Shown here in pieces: positions 22,180 through 32,432 of a DNA stretch of 64,000 nucleotides. The stretch is from an uncultured Paraglaciecola sp. (GTDB lineage: Bacteria; Pseudomonadota; Gammaproteobacteria; Enterobacterales; Alteromonadaceae): contig NZ_CAKZKO010000200.1 of the NCBI RefSeq assembly GCF_937123705.1, positions 1 through 64,000 of the forward strand, given 5' to 3'. The position numbers and the translations under genes were made by a program. Position 1 is the first letter of the stretch; every line of letters begins with the position of its first letter. The notes beneath the pieces were generated by a model. It made no database searches and was not told where the DNA came from. It was given only the letters and a program-made list of their open reading frames with translations.

Positions 22180-24366
22180 TTATTTATGCAACTGACTAAC
22201 AAAATAAATTCTCAATAGATGTAATTGATCGTATGTCACTTGTTCATTCAGGGTGTCAAAAACAGGTTTAAGGCGCTCGAAGGAGTGTTCTGCAAAGGCC
22301 GCTAGGGCTGAGTCAATTTGGGGTTGGTCCAGACCTGTTTGCTCTAATAACTGACTGGGTTGGGTAAACTTGTGGCCGTCTTGGGCGTAGCGGTATAAGT
22401 GATTGATGATAGTGCCGTCTTTCACCTTAAATTGTGTGGCTAAAGAGGCGATTGATTGTCCGGTTTCATAGGCACTGACAATTTCGGCGCTGCGGCTATT
22501 CGCACTGCTGCTACTGCTTTTATTTACCGTGGCTTTACTGGCCGTTTGAGTATTGTCGACTTCTTGAAGATTGTTTTGTTGGCAGTAGTCTTTGATAAGC
22601 CTAAGAAAATGCTCGCCATATTTGTCTAACTTGGCTTGGCCAATGCCGTGAATACGCAATAAGTTTTCTTCAGAATGGGGGAAATAATAGGCCATTTCGT
22701 TAAGGGTGCGATCCGAGAAAATAGCGTAAGGCGGCAGGTTGGCGGCATCGGCTAAACGCTTACGGTCGGCTTTTAATATCGCGACTAATTGCTGATCGCC
22801 AGGGTTAGCAAGGGTCTTGGATGTGTGGCTAGTAGTGGTAGCAGCTTGCTGTAGCAAGGCAAAAAATGGCACCTTTCCTTTTAGCACTTCGCCGGCTTGT
22901 TGTGTAAGTTTTAAGCCACCAAATTGCTCGTCTTGGTTGAGTAAGCCTTTTTGAATCAACTGCCGTGCGAGTGTCATCCACTGTTTTTTATTCAGCTCAA
23001 GACCAATATTGTAGGTTGAAAGCAAATTGTGCTGATTTTGCAGTACTTTTTCGGCGCTGGAGCCGCGCAACACATCGATAATATGGCTGGCGCCAAAGCG
23101 TTGTCCGGTGCGATGCACACAAGATAAAAATTTTTGCGCAGGTACGGTTAAATCCGATTTTTCTTGGCCTTCGGTGGTGCAGTTGTCGCAATTACCGCAG
23201 TTTTCTTTGGTGGATGCTTCACCGAAGTATTCTAGCAGTGGGGTGCGCCGGCAATCTTCGGCTTCAGCTAAGGCCAGCATCTGATTAAGGTGCATATTGG
23301 CTAGGCGTTTTTCTTGTTCGTTGCTCATTTGTTCGATAAAAAAACGAATTTTGCCGGTGTCGCCGTAACCAAATAGCAGTAAACAGTTGGCATCTAAACC
23401 GTCACGTCCGGCGCGGCCAATCTGTTGATAATAGCCTTCAATGTTTTTAGGCAAATCATAGTGCAATACGTAACGCACATCGGGTTTATTAATGCCCATA
23501 CCAAAGGCGATAGTGGCCACAATGATGTGCACATCATCACGAATAAAACGCTCTTGGTATTCTCCGCGCTTCACACTACTTAGCCCAGCATGATAAGGCA
23601 GTACCGATAATCCATCCTGTTGCAACTTGGCGGTGAGCTCATCAACCCCTTTACGGGACTGACAATAAATGATGCCGGACTGTTCTGGGTGTTGCTGCAC
23701 AAAGGTTTTACATTGTTGATAAGGGCTGTCTTTGGGCACAACGCTGATAAACAAATTAGGGCGGTCAAAACTAGAAATAAATTCACTGTTGTCAGCAATG
23801 TTGAGTTGCCGTTTTATGTCCTCGCGCACTCTTGGCGTGGCGGTAGCCGTTAAGGCGATACTTACCGCATTTGGGAAACATTCGATTAAACGATTTAGCT
23901 GGCGATACTCAGGGCGAAAATCATGGCCCCATTCAGAAATACAATGGGCTTCGTCAATGGCAATACAGGCCACATCACAATGACTGAGTAAGTCTAGGAT
24001 ATTGGTTTGTAAGGCGGTTTCTGGCGCCAAAAATAGCAGTTTAATTTGCTGCTGTTTGATGGCGTCTAAGTTGTTTTGATAGTCACTGTCTGACAATGAA
24101 CTATTGAGAACACAAGCTGGAATAGCTAACTCATTGAGTTGCCTAACTTGGTCTTGCATCAAGGAAATAAGTGGAGAAATTACTACGGTCAGGCCGTCAA
24201 AAACGCTGGCTGGGATCTGGTAACACAAAGATTTTCCGCCACCCGTTGGCATAATCGCGAGGGTGTTATGCCTATGCAACACATTGCCGATGATCGCTTC
24301 TTGTGACTCACGAAACTGTTCAAACCCAAAGACATTTTTAAGGATCGTATTTGCTTGGTTAATCAC
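22180..24366 (-). CDS. recQ: ATP-dependent DNA helicase RecQ, with C-terminal HTH-like extension
   Basis: MPTGGGKSLCYQIPA Walker A, DEAHCISEWGHDFRPEY, Zn cysteines CGNCDNC, HRDC, extra C-terminal region. Confidence 0.93.
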   Translation of the reverse strand: MINQANTILKNVFGFEQFRESQEAIIGNVLHRHNTLAIMPTGGGKSLCYQIPASVFDGLTVVISPLISLMQDQVRQLNELAIPACVLNSSLSDSDYQNNLDAIKQQQIKLLFLAPETALQTNILDLLSHCDVACIAIDEAHCISEWGHDFRPEYRQLNRLIECFPNAVSIALTATATPRVREDIKRQLNIADNSEFISSFDRPNLFISVVPKDSPYQQCKTFVQQHPEQSGIIYCQSRKGVDELTAKLQQDGLSVLPYHAGLSSVKRGEYQERFIRDDVHIIVATIAFGMGINKPDVRYVLHYDLPKNIEGYYQQIGRAGRDGLDANCLLLFGYGDTGKIRFFIEQMSNEQEKRLANMHLNQMLALAEAEDCRRTPLLEYFGEASTKENCGNCDNCTTEGQEKSDLTVPAQKFLSCVHRTGQRFGASHIIDVLRGSSAEKVLQNQHNLLSTYNIGLELNKKQWMTLARQLIQKGLLNQDEQFGGLKLTQQAGEVLKGKVPFFALLQQAATTTSHTSKTLANPGDQQLVAILKADRKRLADAANLPPYAIFSDRTLNEMAYYFPHSEENLLRIHGIGQAKLDKYGEHFLRLIKDYCQQNNLQEVDNTQTASKATVNKSSSSSANSRSAEIVSAYETGQSIASLATQFKVKDGTIINHLYRYAQDGHKFTQPSQLLEQTGLDQPQIDSALAAFAEHSFERLKPVFDTLNEQVTYDQLHLLRIYFVSQLHK

Positions 24367-24479
24367 CGCAAGCCTTCCTTGTTGATATGTATTTCTATAT
24401 TTTAGCTACAAAACGCCTAAACCAAAAAGCCACCACAAATAAGCATATGGTGGCTTTTAAGCTATGGCATATAAAATTG

Positions 24480-27374
24480 TTAAAGGGGCTTACCTTCTGC
24501 ATCCAATTCTACAATTTTGTCGAACAGAGGGGTAAGGCTTTCCAACACTTTGGCTTTATCTCCCACGACGACTGTTATCATTTCATTAAGATTCAGATGT
24601 TTAGCCGCCAAGCTATTTAGTTCGGCCTTACCAATATTCGCTAATATTTGGTTTTGCTCATCAACAAAATTTTTGTCTAAGCCATAAGTCATAATTTCTG
24701 ATAGAAAATTAAGCTTTTGGCTGGGTGTTTCGTAAGCCCTTGCATCCCGCTGACCAATTGCACTTTTCATGAACTGTACCTCAACATCTGTAAGGCCGTC
24801 TTTTTGAAAAGCGCTTATTTCATTTCTAAATTGCACAATAGAGTCGGCAGTCGTATCGGCGCGAACCCCCGCTTGTGCTCGATATTGGCCTTTAAAGTCA
24901 TTACCGTTAAAAAACGAGCGAGCGCCATAGGTGTAACCTTTATCTTCACGCAGGTTTAGATTGATTCGGCTGTTAAACGCTCCGCCTAAATTATAGTTCA
25001 TCAGGTCGGCACGATAATATTCACCGGTAGCATCATAATGCATGGCGCGTTTACCAATACGTATTTCAGACTGTGCCGCGTTAGGCTTGTCAATAAAATA
25101 CAAGGTACCACCCACTAATTCAGGGAATGGTTTTATTACTGGCATCTTGCTTGACTTGCCTTGCCACGTATTAAGCGCACCTAAGTGTTTTACCATGCCT
25201 TGGTTGTCTATATCACTCACCACAATAATTTCGGCATTTGCTGGACCAAAATGTGCTTTGTAAAACGCTTTCACATCTGCAAGTGTCAGTTTGGCAACGG
25301 ATTCCACTGTGCCATTGTTTGAATACGCAAAACTATTATTGCTACCAAAAATTAATTTACTGAAGGCCTCTGTTGCCACTGGACCTGCATTTTTCTTGGC
25401 ATTCTTTAACCCTTCAATCTGCTGCTTTTGCAACCGCTTAAAATCACCTTCATCAAACTTAGGTAAGGTTAAACGCTCCACGGCAATGGCGAGAGTTTCA
25501 TTTAGGTTTTTAGACAAGGTCCTAATGCTAAGCGTGGTAAATTTATCACCTGCACCAAAACTTACAGCAGAGCCAAGTTTTTGCAATTTATTCGATATAT
25601 CTTCAGCACTGGATTTTAAGGTGTTTTCCTCTAGCATAGCGGCCGTTAACGCAGCTAATCCAAGCTTATCTACCGCTTCTCGTGTTTGCCCTGCTTGAAT
25701 ACGTAGTTGAATAGTAGTAGTAGGCACTTCTGCATTGACAGCACCTAGTACTTTCACACCATTTTTTAATGTGTTGCGGTATATATCTGGCACTTTAATA
25801 CTTGGATTTTTGCCCGGAGACGGGATCACAGAACGGTCAAAATCAGATTGACCTACACGCAACACTAAATCTTGGTTGTCGTCATTTTCCGGTATATTTC
25901 GCTCATACCTTTGCCACGTATCTTCATGAGCAATCGCTTTTGGTTGGCCCTTTGGCACTATACTCATCACGACAGCATGCTTATTTTTGATATAAGTTTT
26001 AAAAACTCGCATCACGTCTGCTTTGGTCACATTCTCATAGCGCGTAATATCATCGTTTATTCCATCTGGATTTGAACGATAGGTTTGATAAGCGGCGAGT
26101 TGTGCCACTTTTCCAGATACACTCTCTAATCCATAGACCATACCTGATACTATTGACGCTTTCACACGCTCAATATCGTCCTTGGTTGCCCCTCCTCGCA
26201 TCTCGAATTCCTCAAGAGATGCCCGTAAAATAGCTTCTAATTCAGTCAAACTATTTCCGGGTGCTGGCAGTGCTAGCAAGGTAAATTGACAACTTAACTC
26301 AGCGCAACCATGACCTGCGCTAGCTTGCACAGCTTTGCCATTTTTGACCATATTCTTATAAAGTAATGACGTTTTACCACTACCCAGAATAGACATCAGT
26401 ACATCAAGTGGTGCTTCATCTGGGTGGTTGAGGTGAACAGTAGGAAACGACATATAAATTAATGGCAAAGACACATTGTCTTCCATTGAAATATATCGGT
26501 CTTCATCAAGTGTCACTTTAGTGTATTCAGGTGGCAAAACTTCAGGGCCGCGTGGGATCCCGCCAAAATATTTTTTCACCCAAGCCAAAGTTTGCGCTTC
26601 GTCCATGTCACCGCCAATAGTCAAGGTAGCATTATTAGGACCATACCAGCGTAAGAAGAATTTTTTTAAGTCGCTCAAATTGGCGCGATTAAGATCTTCT
26701 ATATAACCAATAGTCAACCAAGAATAAGGGTGACCTTCAGGAAACAACGCTTCATTTACTCTTTCTCTAAGCAGGCCATAAGGGCGGTTATCATAATTTT
26801 GGCCCCGTTCATTTTTAACGGTTTCTCGCTGATTTTCGAATTTTTCTTTGGTAACGGCATCCAGAAAAAAGCCCATTCGATCGGCTTCTAGCCACAACAT
26901 ACGTTCTAGCTGATTAGAGGGAACAGTTTCATAATAGTTGGTACGGTCGGTGTTGGTTGAGCCGTTTAGTGTTCCACCAGACTCGGTAATCAAGCCGAAA
27001 TGCTGTTCGTCAGCTACATTTTCAGAGCCTTGAAACATCATGTGCTCAAAAAAGTGCGCAAAGCCTGACTTACCCGCCTCTTCACGGCCCGAACCTACAT
27101 GGTAGGTGATATCCACATGTACTAAAGGATCAGAGTTATCAGGATGCAACACAACAGTGAGTCCATTATCTAGCTGATACTTAGTAAAAGGAATAACCAG
27201 TTCATTGCCTTTTCGCTCCACAACTGCAATTTTTTTGATGCCATCTGGCACAACACTCAACTCGGACTTGTTATTGTCAGTTTGGCTAATAGGTGTATTC
27301 GGGTCGTTAACATTGCACCCTGCAAGGCTTAATACAGCTGCAATACTTGCAACTTTTACGAGGTATTTTTTCAT
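24480..27374 (-). CDS. M16 family zinc peptidase (insulinase-like), lipoprotein
   Basis: HFFEHMMFQGSENV inverted zinc motif HxxEH; lipobox LSLAGC; start moved to MKKYLVKVAS. Confidence 0.93.
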   Translation of the reverse strand: MKKYLVKVASIAAVLSLAGCNVNDPNTPISQTDNNKSELSVVPDGIKKIAVVERKGNELVIPFTKYQLDNGLTVVLHPDNSDPLVHVDITYHVGSGREEAGKSGFAHFFEHMMFQGSENVADEQHFGLITESGGTLNGSTNTDRTNYYETVPSNQLERMLWLEADRMGFFLDAVTKEKFENQRETVKNERGQNYDNRPYGLLRERVNEALFPEGHPYSWLTIGYIEDLNRANLSDLKKFFLRWYGPNNATLTIGGDMDEAQTLAWVKKYFGGIPRGPEVLPPEYTKVTLDEDRYISMEDNVSLPLIYMSFPTVHLNHPDEAPLDVLMSILGSGKTSLLYKNMVKNGKAVQASAGHGCAELSCQFTLLALPAPGNSLTELEAILRASLEEFEMRGGATKDDIERVKASIVSGMVYGLESVSGKVAQLAAYQTYRSNPDGINDDITRYENVTKADVMRVFKTYIKNKHAVVMSIVPKGQPKAIAHEDTWQRYERNIPENDDNQDLVLRVGQSDFDRSVIPSPGKNPSIKVPDIYRNTLKNGVKVLGAVNAEVPTTTIQLRIQAGQTREAVDKLGLAALTAAMLEENTLKSSAEDISNKLQKLGSAVSFGAGDKFTTLSIRTLSKNLNETLAIAVERLTLPKFDEGDFKRLQKQQIEGLKNAKKNAGPVATEAFSKLIFGSNNSFAYSNNGTVESVAKLTLADVKAFYKAHFGPANAEIIVVSDIDNQGMVKHLGALNTWQGKSSKMPVIKPFPELVGGTLYFIDKPNAAQSEIRIGKRAMHYDATGEYYRADLMNYNLGGAFNSRINLNLREDKGYTYGARSFFNGNDFKGQYRAQAGVRADTTADSIVQFRNEISAFQKDGLTDVEVQFMKSAIGQRDARAYETPSQKLNFLSEIMTYGLDKNFVDEQNQILANIGKAELNSLAAKHLNLNEMITVVVGDKAKVLESLTPLFDKIVELDAEGKPL

Positions 27375-27568
27375 AGTATCAATAACCATTAAAAAGAGAT
27401 AAATAAGAATATGGAAGGCTAGCGATAATACACATTTCCCTTTCAAAAAGCTTGCTCCATTAGGAAATTTACGAGGTCGAAATTGTCACAATTAATTACT
27501 ACTACATCTCACACACACTTTTAGTTTAAACTTGCGCTTATCTTGCAACAGTAGTGATTTTGTAGACA

Positions 27569-28486
27569 ATGTTTTCGATGATTTTTTCTCCGGTTTTTGG
27601 TGTTATATCCGTGTTAGGTTACCTTGTAAACACCTTATTCTGGCTAGCTCCCATCTTAGTTTTTTCGTTTTTGAAACTACTCCCCATCAAAATATGGCAA
27701 ACCTTTATGTCATATCTACTAGATGGCTGTGCCACCATGTGGATATCGGTTAATAACGTGAATCAGAATTTTTTCAGCCGCACCAAATTTGAAGTGTCTG
27801 GATTGGAAGGACTGAGTAAAAAAGACTGGTACATGGTGATATCAAACCATCAATCATGGGTGGATATTTTAGTGTTACAAAGAGTATTTAATCGCAAAAT
27901 TCCATTTCTAAAGTTTTTTCTTAAAAAGGAATTGATATGGGTACCCTTTCTTGGCATAGCATGGTGGGCCTTAGACTTTCCTTTTATGCACAGGTACAGC
28001 AAAGCCTTGTTGGCTAAAAAACCACACCTTAAAGGCAAGGATTTAGAAAACACCCGTAAGGCTTGCAAGAAATTTGTGTTCAAACCCGTCAGTATCATGA
28101 ACTTTGTGGAAGGCACGCGACTAACCGAACAGAAAAAGTCAGTTCAGGGTGCAAAATTTCAGTACTTACTAAAGCCCAAAGCAGGCGGCATGGCATTTGT
28201 ATTAGGGGCCATGGGTGAACAACTACACAAGTTAGTTAATGTTACTATTCATTATCCTGACGGCACACCTAGTTACTGGGACTTCGTTTGTGGTAGGGTC
28301 TCGAAAGTACAGGTACAGGTTAAGGTTTTACCTATTCAAGAGTTACGAGAGCAGGATGTATTTGGCACTGATTATTTTGAAGATCACACGCAACGCGTTA
28401 AATTCCAACGTTGGCTAACAGCACTTTGGGAGCAAAAAGACCGAGATTTACACGCCTTGTCGTCAGAAAAAACTCAAAATACCTAA
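27569..28486 (+). CDS. Acyltransferase (1-acylglycerol-3-phosphate acyltransferase-like, YihG type)
   Basis: NHQSWVDILVLQ (HX4D-like) and NFVEGTRLT motifs. Confidence 0.9.
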   Translation: MFSMIFSPVFGVISVLGYLVNTLFWLAPILVFSFLKLLPIKIWQTFMSYLLDGCATMWISVNNVNQNFFSRTKFEVSGLEGLSKKDWYMVISNHQSWVDILVLQRVFNRKIPFLKFFLKKELIWVPFLGIAWWALDFPFMHRYSKALLAKKPHLKGKDLENTRKACKKFVFKPVSIMNFVEGTRLTEQKKSVQGAKFQYLLKPKAGGMAFVLGAMGEQLHKLVNVTIHYPDGTPSYWDFVCGRVSKVQVQVKVLPIQELREQDVFGTDYFEDHTQRVKFQRWLTALWEQKDRDLHALSSEKTQNT

Positions 28487-28566
28487 GGGTATCTTGTGCA
28501 TACTCGTTATTCCATTAGCGGTAACAACCAAGAAAAGCGCATCATTTAGTCAAAAGGGCAATCTAT

Positions 28567-29808
28567 ATGCAAGAAAGTCACAACCTTACAGATTTGTTGT
28601 TATCACTATTGCAACAGATGGGTATTCAGGCCACGCCTAATAGCTGGGTTTTTCAAGGAATTGCATTAAGCGGCATAGTATTGGTTGCATTGATATGCAA
28701 TTGGGTGACCAAAAGCATTCTCCATAGCCGACTACGAAAATTAGTTCTTAGAAGCAAAAACCAATTCGACGACGAGTTACATCAACACGGGTTCTTTGAA
28801 CGCATCGGGCATATTGTGCCTGCTGTTGTCATCTACTTACTTAGTCAACTCTTGATTGAAAACCCTGCTTTATTAGGGTTCTTACAAAAGACCGCAATCA
28901 TATATGTACTACTTGCGACTGTAACGGCACTCAGTGCCTTACTAAATACAATTGAGGATACATATAACGCCTCAAACCTAGCCAAAAAAGCGCCCATTAC
29001 AGGCTTTATTCAAGTGGCCAAATTATTTGTGGTGATCATTGCTGGTTTATTGATTATTTCACTATTAATCGATAAGTCGCCACTGTTGCTACTCTCTGGG
29101 TTAGGCGCTGTAACTGCCATTGTATTGTTATTATTTCGCGACACCATATTAGGCTTTGTTGCTGGGATTCAAATAGCCGCCAATCGTATGGTCAATACGG
29201 GCGACTGGATTGAAATGCCAAAATATGGCGCGAATGGAGACGTGTTGCAGGTAGGTTTAACCACAGTTAAGGTACAAAATTTTGACAAAACCATTTCCAC
29301 CATACCCACTTACGCGCTAATTTCTGAGCCGGTAAAAAATTGGCGTGGAATGAGTGAAAGCAATGGGCGACGCATTAAACGCTCGCTTTTTATCGACATT
29401 CAAAGTATTCGGTTTTGCGATCAAGATATGCTGAATGATTTTTCTAAAATTCGCTATATAAAGCGATATATCCAAACCAAACTCGAACAATTACAGGCTT
29501 TTCATAACGAACAGCACATAGATGCCACTGATTTAATTAACAGTCGCAGACTCACCAATATAGGAACAATGCGTGCCTACATGCAGGCCTATTTAGAAAA
29601 TCATCCAGACATCAATCAGAATATGACGCTAATGGTACGTCAAAATCCACCTAGCGAGTTAGGAGTTGCATTAGAAGTGTACTGTTTTAGTCAAGATAAA
29701 AACTGGGTCAACTATGAAGGAATACAAAGCGATATTTTTGACCACTTTTTAGCTATATTGCCGGCCTTTAAACTAAGAGCCTATCAACGTATAAGCGATA
29801 AGCCCTAG
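28567..29808 (+). CDS. Mechanosensitive ion channel family protein (MscS/YbdG-like)
   Basis: Multiple TM helices, FRDTILGFVAGIQIAANRMVNTGDWIEMP MscS motif. Confidence 0.92.
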   Translation: MQESHNLTDLLLSLLQQMGIQATPNSWVFQGIALSGIVLVALICNWVTKSILHSRLRKLVLRSKNQFDDELHQHGFFERIGHIVPAVVIYLLSQLLIENPALLGFLQKTAIIYVLLATVTALSALLNTIEDTYNASNLAKKAPITGFIQVAKLFVVIIAGLLIISLLIDKSPLLLLSGLGAVTAIVLLLFRDTILGFVAGIQIAANRMVNTGDWIEMPKYGANGDVLQVGLTTVKVQNFDKTISTIPTYALISEPVKNWRGMSESNGRRIKRSLFIDIQSIRFCDQDMLNDFSKIRYIKRYIQTKLEQLQAFHNEQHIDATDLINSRRLTNIGTMRAYMQAYLENHPDINQNMTLMVRQNPPSELGVALEVYCFSQDKNWVNYEGIQSDIFDHFLAILPAFKLRAYQRISDKP

Positions 29809-29820
29809 AGTACTTTTTAA

Positions 29821-30018
29821 CTAGGCTGTTGCGAGTGCGTACACAAAGACTGCAAATAACGCTAAGGCAGAAGCACCAAAAAAGCCGTATTCAACCTTAG
29901 ACTGCATGACGTTAACGCCTTCTGGTGCGGGCAAAAAGCTCATTATGACGCTGGTTATACCCAACACAAAAGTGATTAATGTAAAGCCAAATAAAATGGG
30001 TTCGTACCAGTTACTCAT
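29821..30018 (-). CDS. Small membrane hypothetical protein
   Basis: 65 aa, two hydrophobic segments; intergenic. Confidence 0.5.
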   Translation of the reverse strand: MSNWYEPILFGFTLITFVLGITSVIMSFLPAPEGVNVMQSKVEYGFFGASALALFAVFVYALATA

Positions 30019-30308
30019 CAGTTAATTCCTACAAATTTAAAATTGTGTGCATTATAGTGCCAAAAGACCTAAACATTATACCAACCCATATCAATAACAG
30101 GTCACTTTTTTATGATGAATTCCATAAGCACGACTTAGCTAAAACCATTAACTTTTAGCGAAAATCACTAAATACATTATAAAAATCTAAACGCTCAACT
30201 GACAAAAAACCATACCCCTTTGATTTTTAACGAATTTTATTTGTGGCCTAAGCCTTGCGTTTATTTAGGAAAGATAAGCAACCACATAAAATCATTTCGG
30301 AGAATTAT

Positions 30309-31091
30309 ATGCGTACATTAATCTTTGCAAGCACGCTAGCTTGCTGCTCACTACCCGTTTTAGCCAATCAATGTAATGTTGAATTTAATGGCAACATGCA
30401 ATTAGAAAACAAAGTATTGGCAGTTAAGCTAGACAATAATACCAAAGTTACCATAGACCAAAATAAGATTTTATATGTAGATGGCACCCCTTTGTCATTG
30501 AACTCAAAACAACAGGGCTGGGTAAACAGCTATTATGATGGTATCAACCAAGCTGCGCCTCAAGCTGCTGCAATAGCCACCGATGCAGTGGCATTGGCTA
30601 GTACTGCGCTAAATGAAGTGTTTGTGGAGCTTTTAGGCGCTGATAGTTCAGCTTTAAGCGATATATCTGAAAAATTGAGTAACCTCGACCAGCAAATTCA
30701 ATACAACTTTTACGCTGACAACGGCGAAATTCGATTACATTCTGACGCTTTCGAAAATGGCGAGTTTTTTGGTGAACAATGGGAAGCACAATTTGAAGAC
30801 GCCATGGAAGAACTTGTCACAGATTCAATTGGGCACATATTGGTAGCAGTTGGCACCCAGCTTATTCTTAGTGGCGGTGACACCGACGCATTCGAACAAA
30901 AAATGGAAAGGTTTGGCGAGCAAATGGAGCAAAAGGTCGAGTATCAGGCCGAAGCATTAGAAGAAAAAGCCGATGAATTATGTGCTACTTTAGCCAGTGT
31001 CGACAGGGCGGAAGGTTATTTACAAAGAAACATTAAACAACTCGCCAGCCTAGACGTTATTCAAGTTGAAAATCACTATAGCGCGATGTGA
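30309..31091 (+). CDS. DUF2884 (YggN-like) family protein
   Basis: Signal peptide; conserved YggN-type layout; ATG 30309 preceded by GGAG. Confidence 0.75.
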   Translation: MRTLIFASTLACCSLPVLANQCNVEFNGNMQLENKVLAVKLDNNTKVTIDQNKILYVDGTPLSLNSKQQGWVNSYYDGINQAAPQAAAIATDAVALASTALNEVFVELLGADSSALSDISEKLSNLDQQIQYNFYADNGEIRLHSDAFENGEFFGEQWEAQFEDAMEELVTDSIGHILVAVGTQLILSGGDTDAFEQKMERFGEQMEQKVEYQAEALEEKADELCATLASVDRAEGYLQRNIKQLASLDVIQVENHYSAM

Positions 31092-31128
31092 TAATTCCCA
31101 TACCGCCTAATTAAAATTAAGCATATTA

Positions 31129-31941
31129 ATGCAGATAGCAGTAGTTGGATGTGGCTGGTTAGGATTACCCCTAGCATTAAGTTTACAAAAAGGTGGTCAC
31201 AAAATTGTGGCCACGAGTCGTTCTGCAGCAGGCTGTTTACGCCTAGATTCCCATGGATTTTCAACCGTACAGTTCGAGTTAGGCGCAGCACTTTCCCTTC
31301 AAAAATTTGCACCCATTTTCAACTGCAAGCTGCTGATTTTAAATATTCCGTTTTCCAAAAAAAACTCTTCCTATTCAGAATTTTTCAGCGGTATTCAAGA
31401 GTTTTTGCAACAGGCAAAACGTCTTCATATCAAGCAGGTGATATTTATTAGCACCACCTCTGTCTATGGTGAGCAGCAAGGCATTGTCACAGAGAATAGC
31501 CCCGTCCAGCCAAATACTCTGTCAGGAAAGGTTAATTTAGCAGTAGAAAAATGGCTACAACAAAACTTTGGCTCCCAATCCAGCATTATCAGACTAGCGG
31601 GACTCATTGGTGGAAAAAGACATCCCATCAATTTTTTGGCGGGAAAAACCGAACTAGCTGCCCCAAATAAAGCAGTAAACTTAATTCATCAAGTCGATGT
31701 AATCCAAAGTATAGAGTCGATTATTCACAAAGATCTATGGGGCCACAGACTTGTTTTATGCGCCAAGGAACACCCATCGAGGCAAGACTACTATACTTGG
31801 GCAGCCAAACGCTTGGGATTAACGGCTCCCGAATTTATACAAGAGCAAGTTAAATCAACGAGTAAGCTAATCGATGCCAGCGCAAGTATCAAAAAACTGG
31901 GTATACAGCTAAAATACCCTAGCCCTTACGATATGCTTTAA
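31129..31941 (+). CDS. NAD-dependent epimerase/dehydratase (SDR, YeeZ-like)
   Basis: VVGCGWLGLPLALSLQKGG Rossmann motif; STTSVYG. Confidence 0.85.
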   Translation: MQIAVVGCGWLGLPLALSLQKGGHKIVATSRSAAGCLRLDSHGFSTVQFELGAALSLQKFAPIFNCKLLILNIPFSKKNSSYSEFFSGIQEFLQQAKRLHIKQVIFISTTSVYGEQQGIVTENSPVQPNTLSGKVNLAVEKWLQQNFGSQSSIIRLAGLIGGKRHPINFLAGKTELAAPNKAVNLIHQVDVIQSIESIIHKDLWGHRLVLCAKEHPSRQDYYTWAAKRLGLTAPEFIQEQVKSTSKLIDASASIKKLGIQLKYPSPYDML

Positions 31942-32411
31942 CTCGCCGAAACTTGCTCTAATGCTTTACGGACTTGTTGCTGTTCTTTAGTGACGCATCT
32001 AGGGTCGGCTTTTTGTACGGCTTTTATCGTATGTTGACTGAGAACCATGCCATTTGGCAGCGTAATAGGATCGCAGCCATGCTCTTGTTCACAAATCAGA
32101 TCCCATTGTGGTTTCGCCTTAATATGGCACCCAAAACAGTTACCACCAAATTTATTGACCACTTCAAAGGCGCCGCGCACTTTTATTTCTGAGCCTTTAG
32201 CAGATACATCTAGCTCAAAGAACTCCCAATCCTTAGTGACAGCATTGTAGCCTTTTTCACGTTTTATCATCACCTCGGTTGGAACCAATTGCACCACTGA
32301 GCCCACCGGATACACCGCGCCATTTGGCGTTTTAGCGGCATCTATCGTTGCCTGTAAATCACCTAGTAAGTTATCCACAAAAAAGCCAAACACAAGGTTT
32401 GGCTTTATCAT
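31938..32411 (-). CDS. Cytochrome P460-like protein, apparently N-terminally truncated
   Basis: CFGCH heme motif, PVGSVVQL P460-like region; no signal peptide. Confidence 0.6.
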   Translation of the reverse strand: MIKPNLVFGFFVDNLLGDLQATIDAAKTPNGAVYPVGSVVQLVPTEVMIKREKGYNAVTKDWEFFELDVSAKGSEIKVRGAFEVVNKFGGNCFGCHIKAKPQWDLICEQEHGCDPITLPNGMVLSQHTIKAVQKADPRCVTKEQQQVRKALEQVSAS

Positions 32412-32432
32412 TATTACTTGTTGTAGCTAATA

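Noticed and set aside
24717-27402. Numerous plus-strand ORFs opposite the M16 peptidase
   Set aside because: Antisense shadow ORFs; the M16 CDS has clear motifs through the whole interval.
30079-30110. ATACCAACCCATATCAATAACAGG-like segment and TTATACCAATCC at 47307
   Set aside because: Resembles short interspersed motifs common in Alteromonadales/Shewanella, but too little similarity between the two sites to claim a repeat family.
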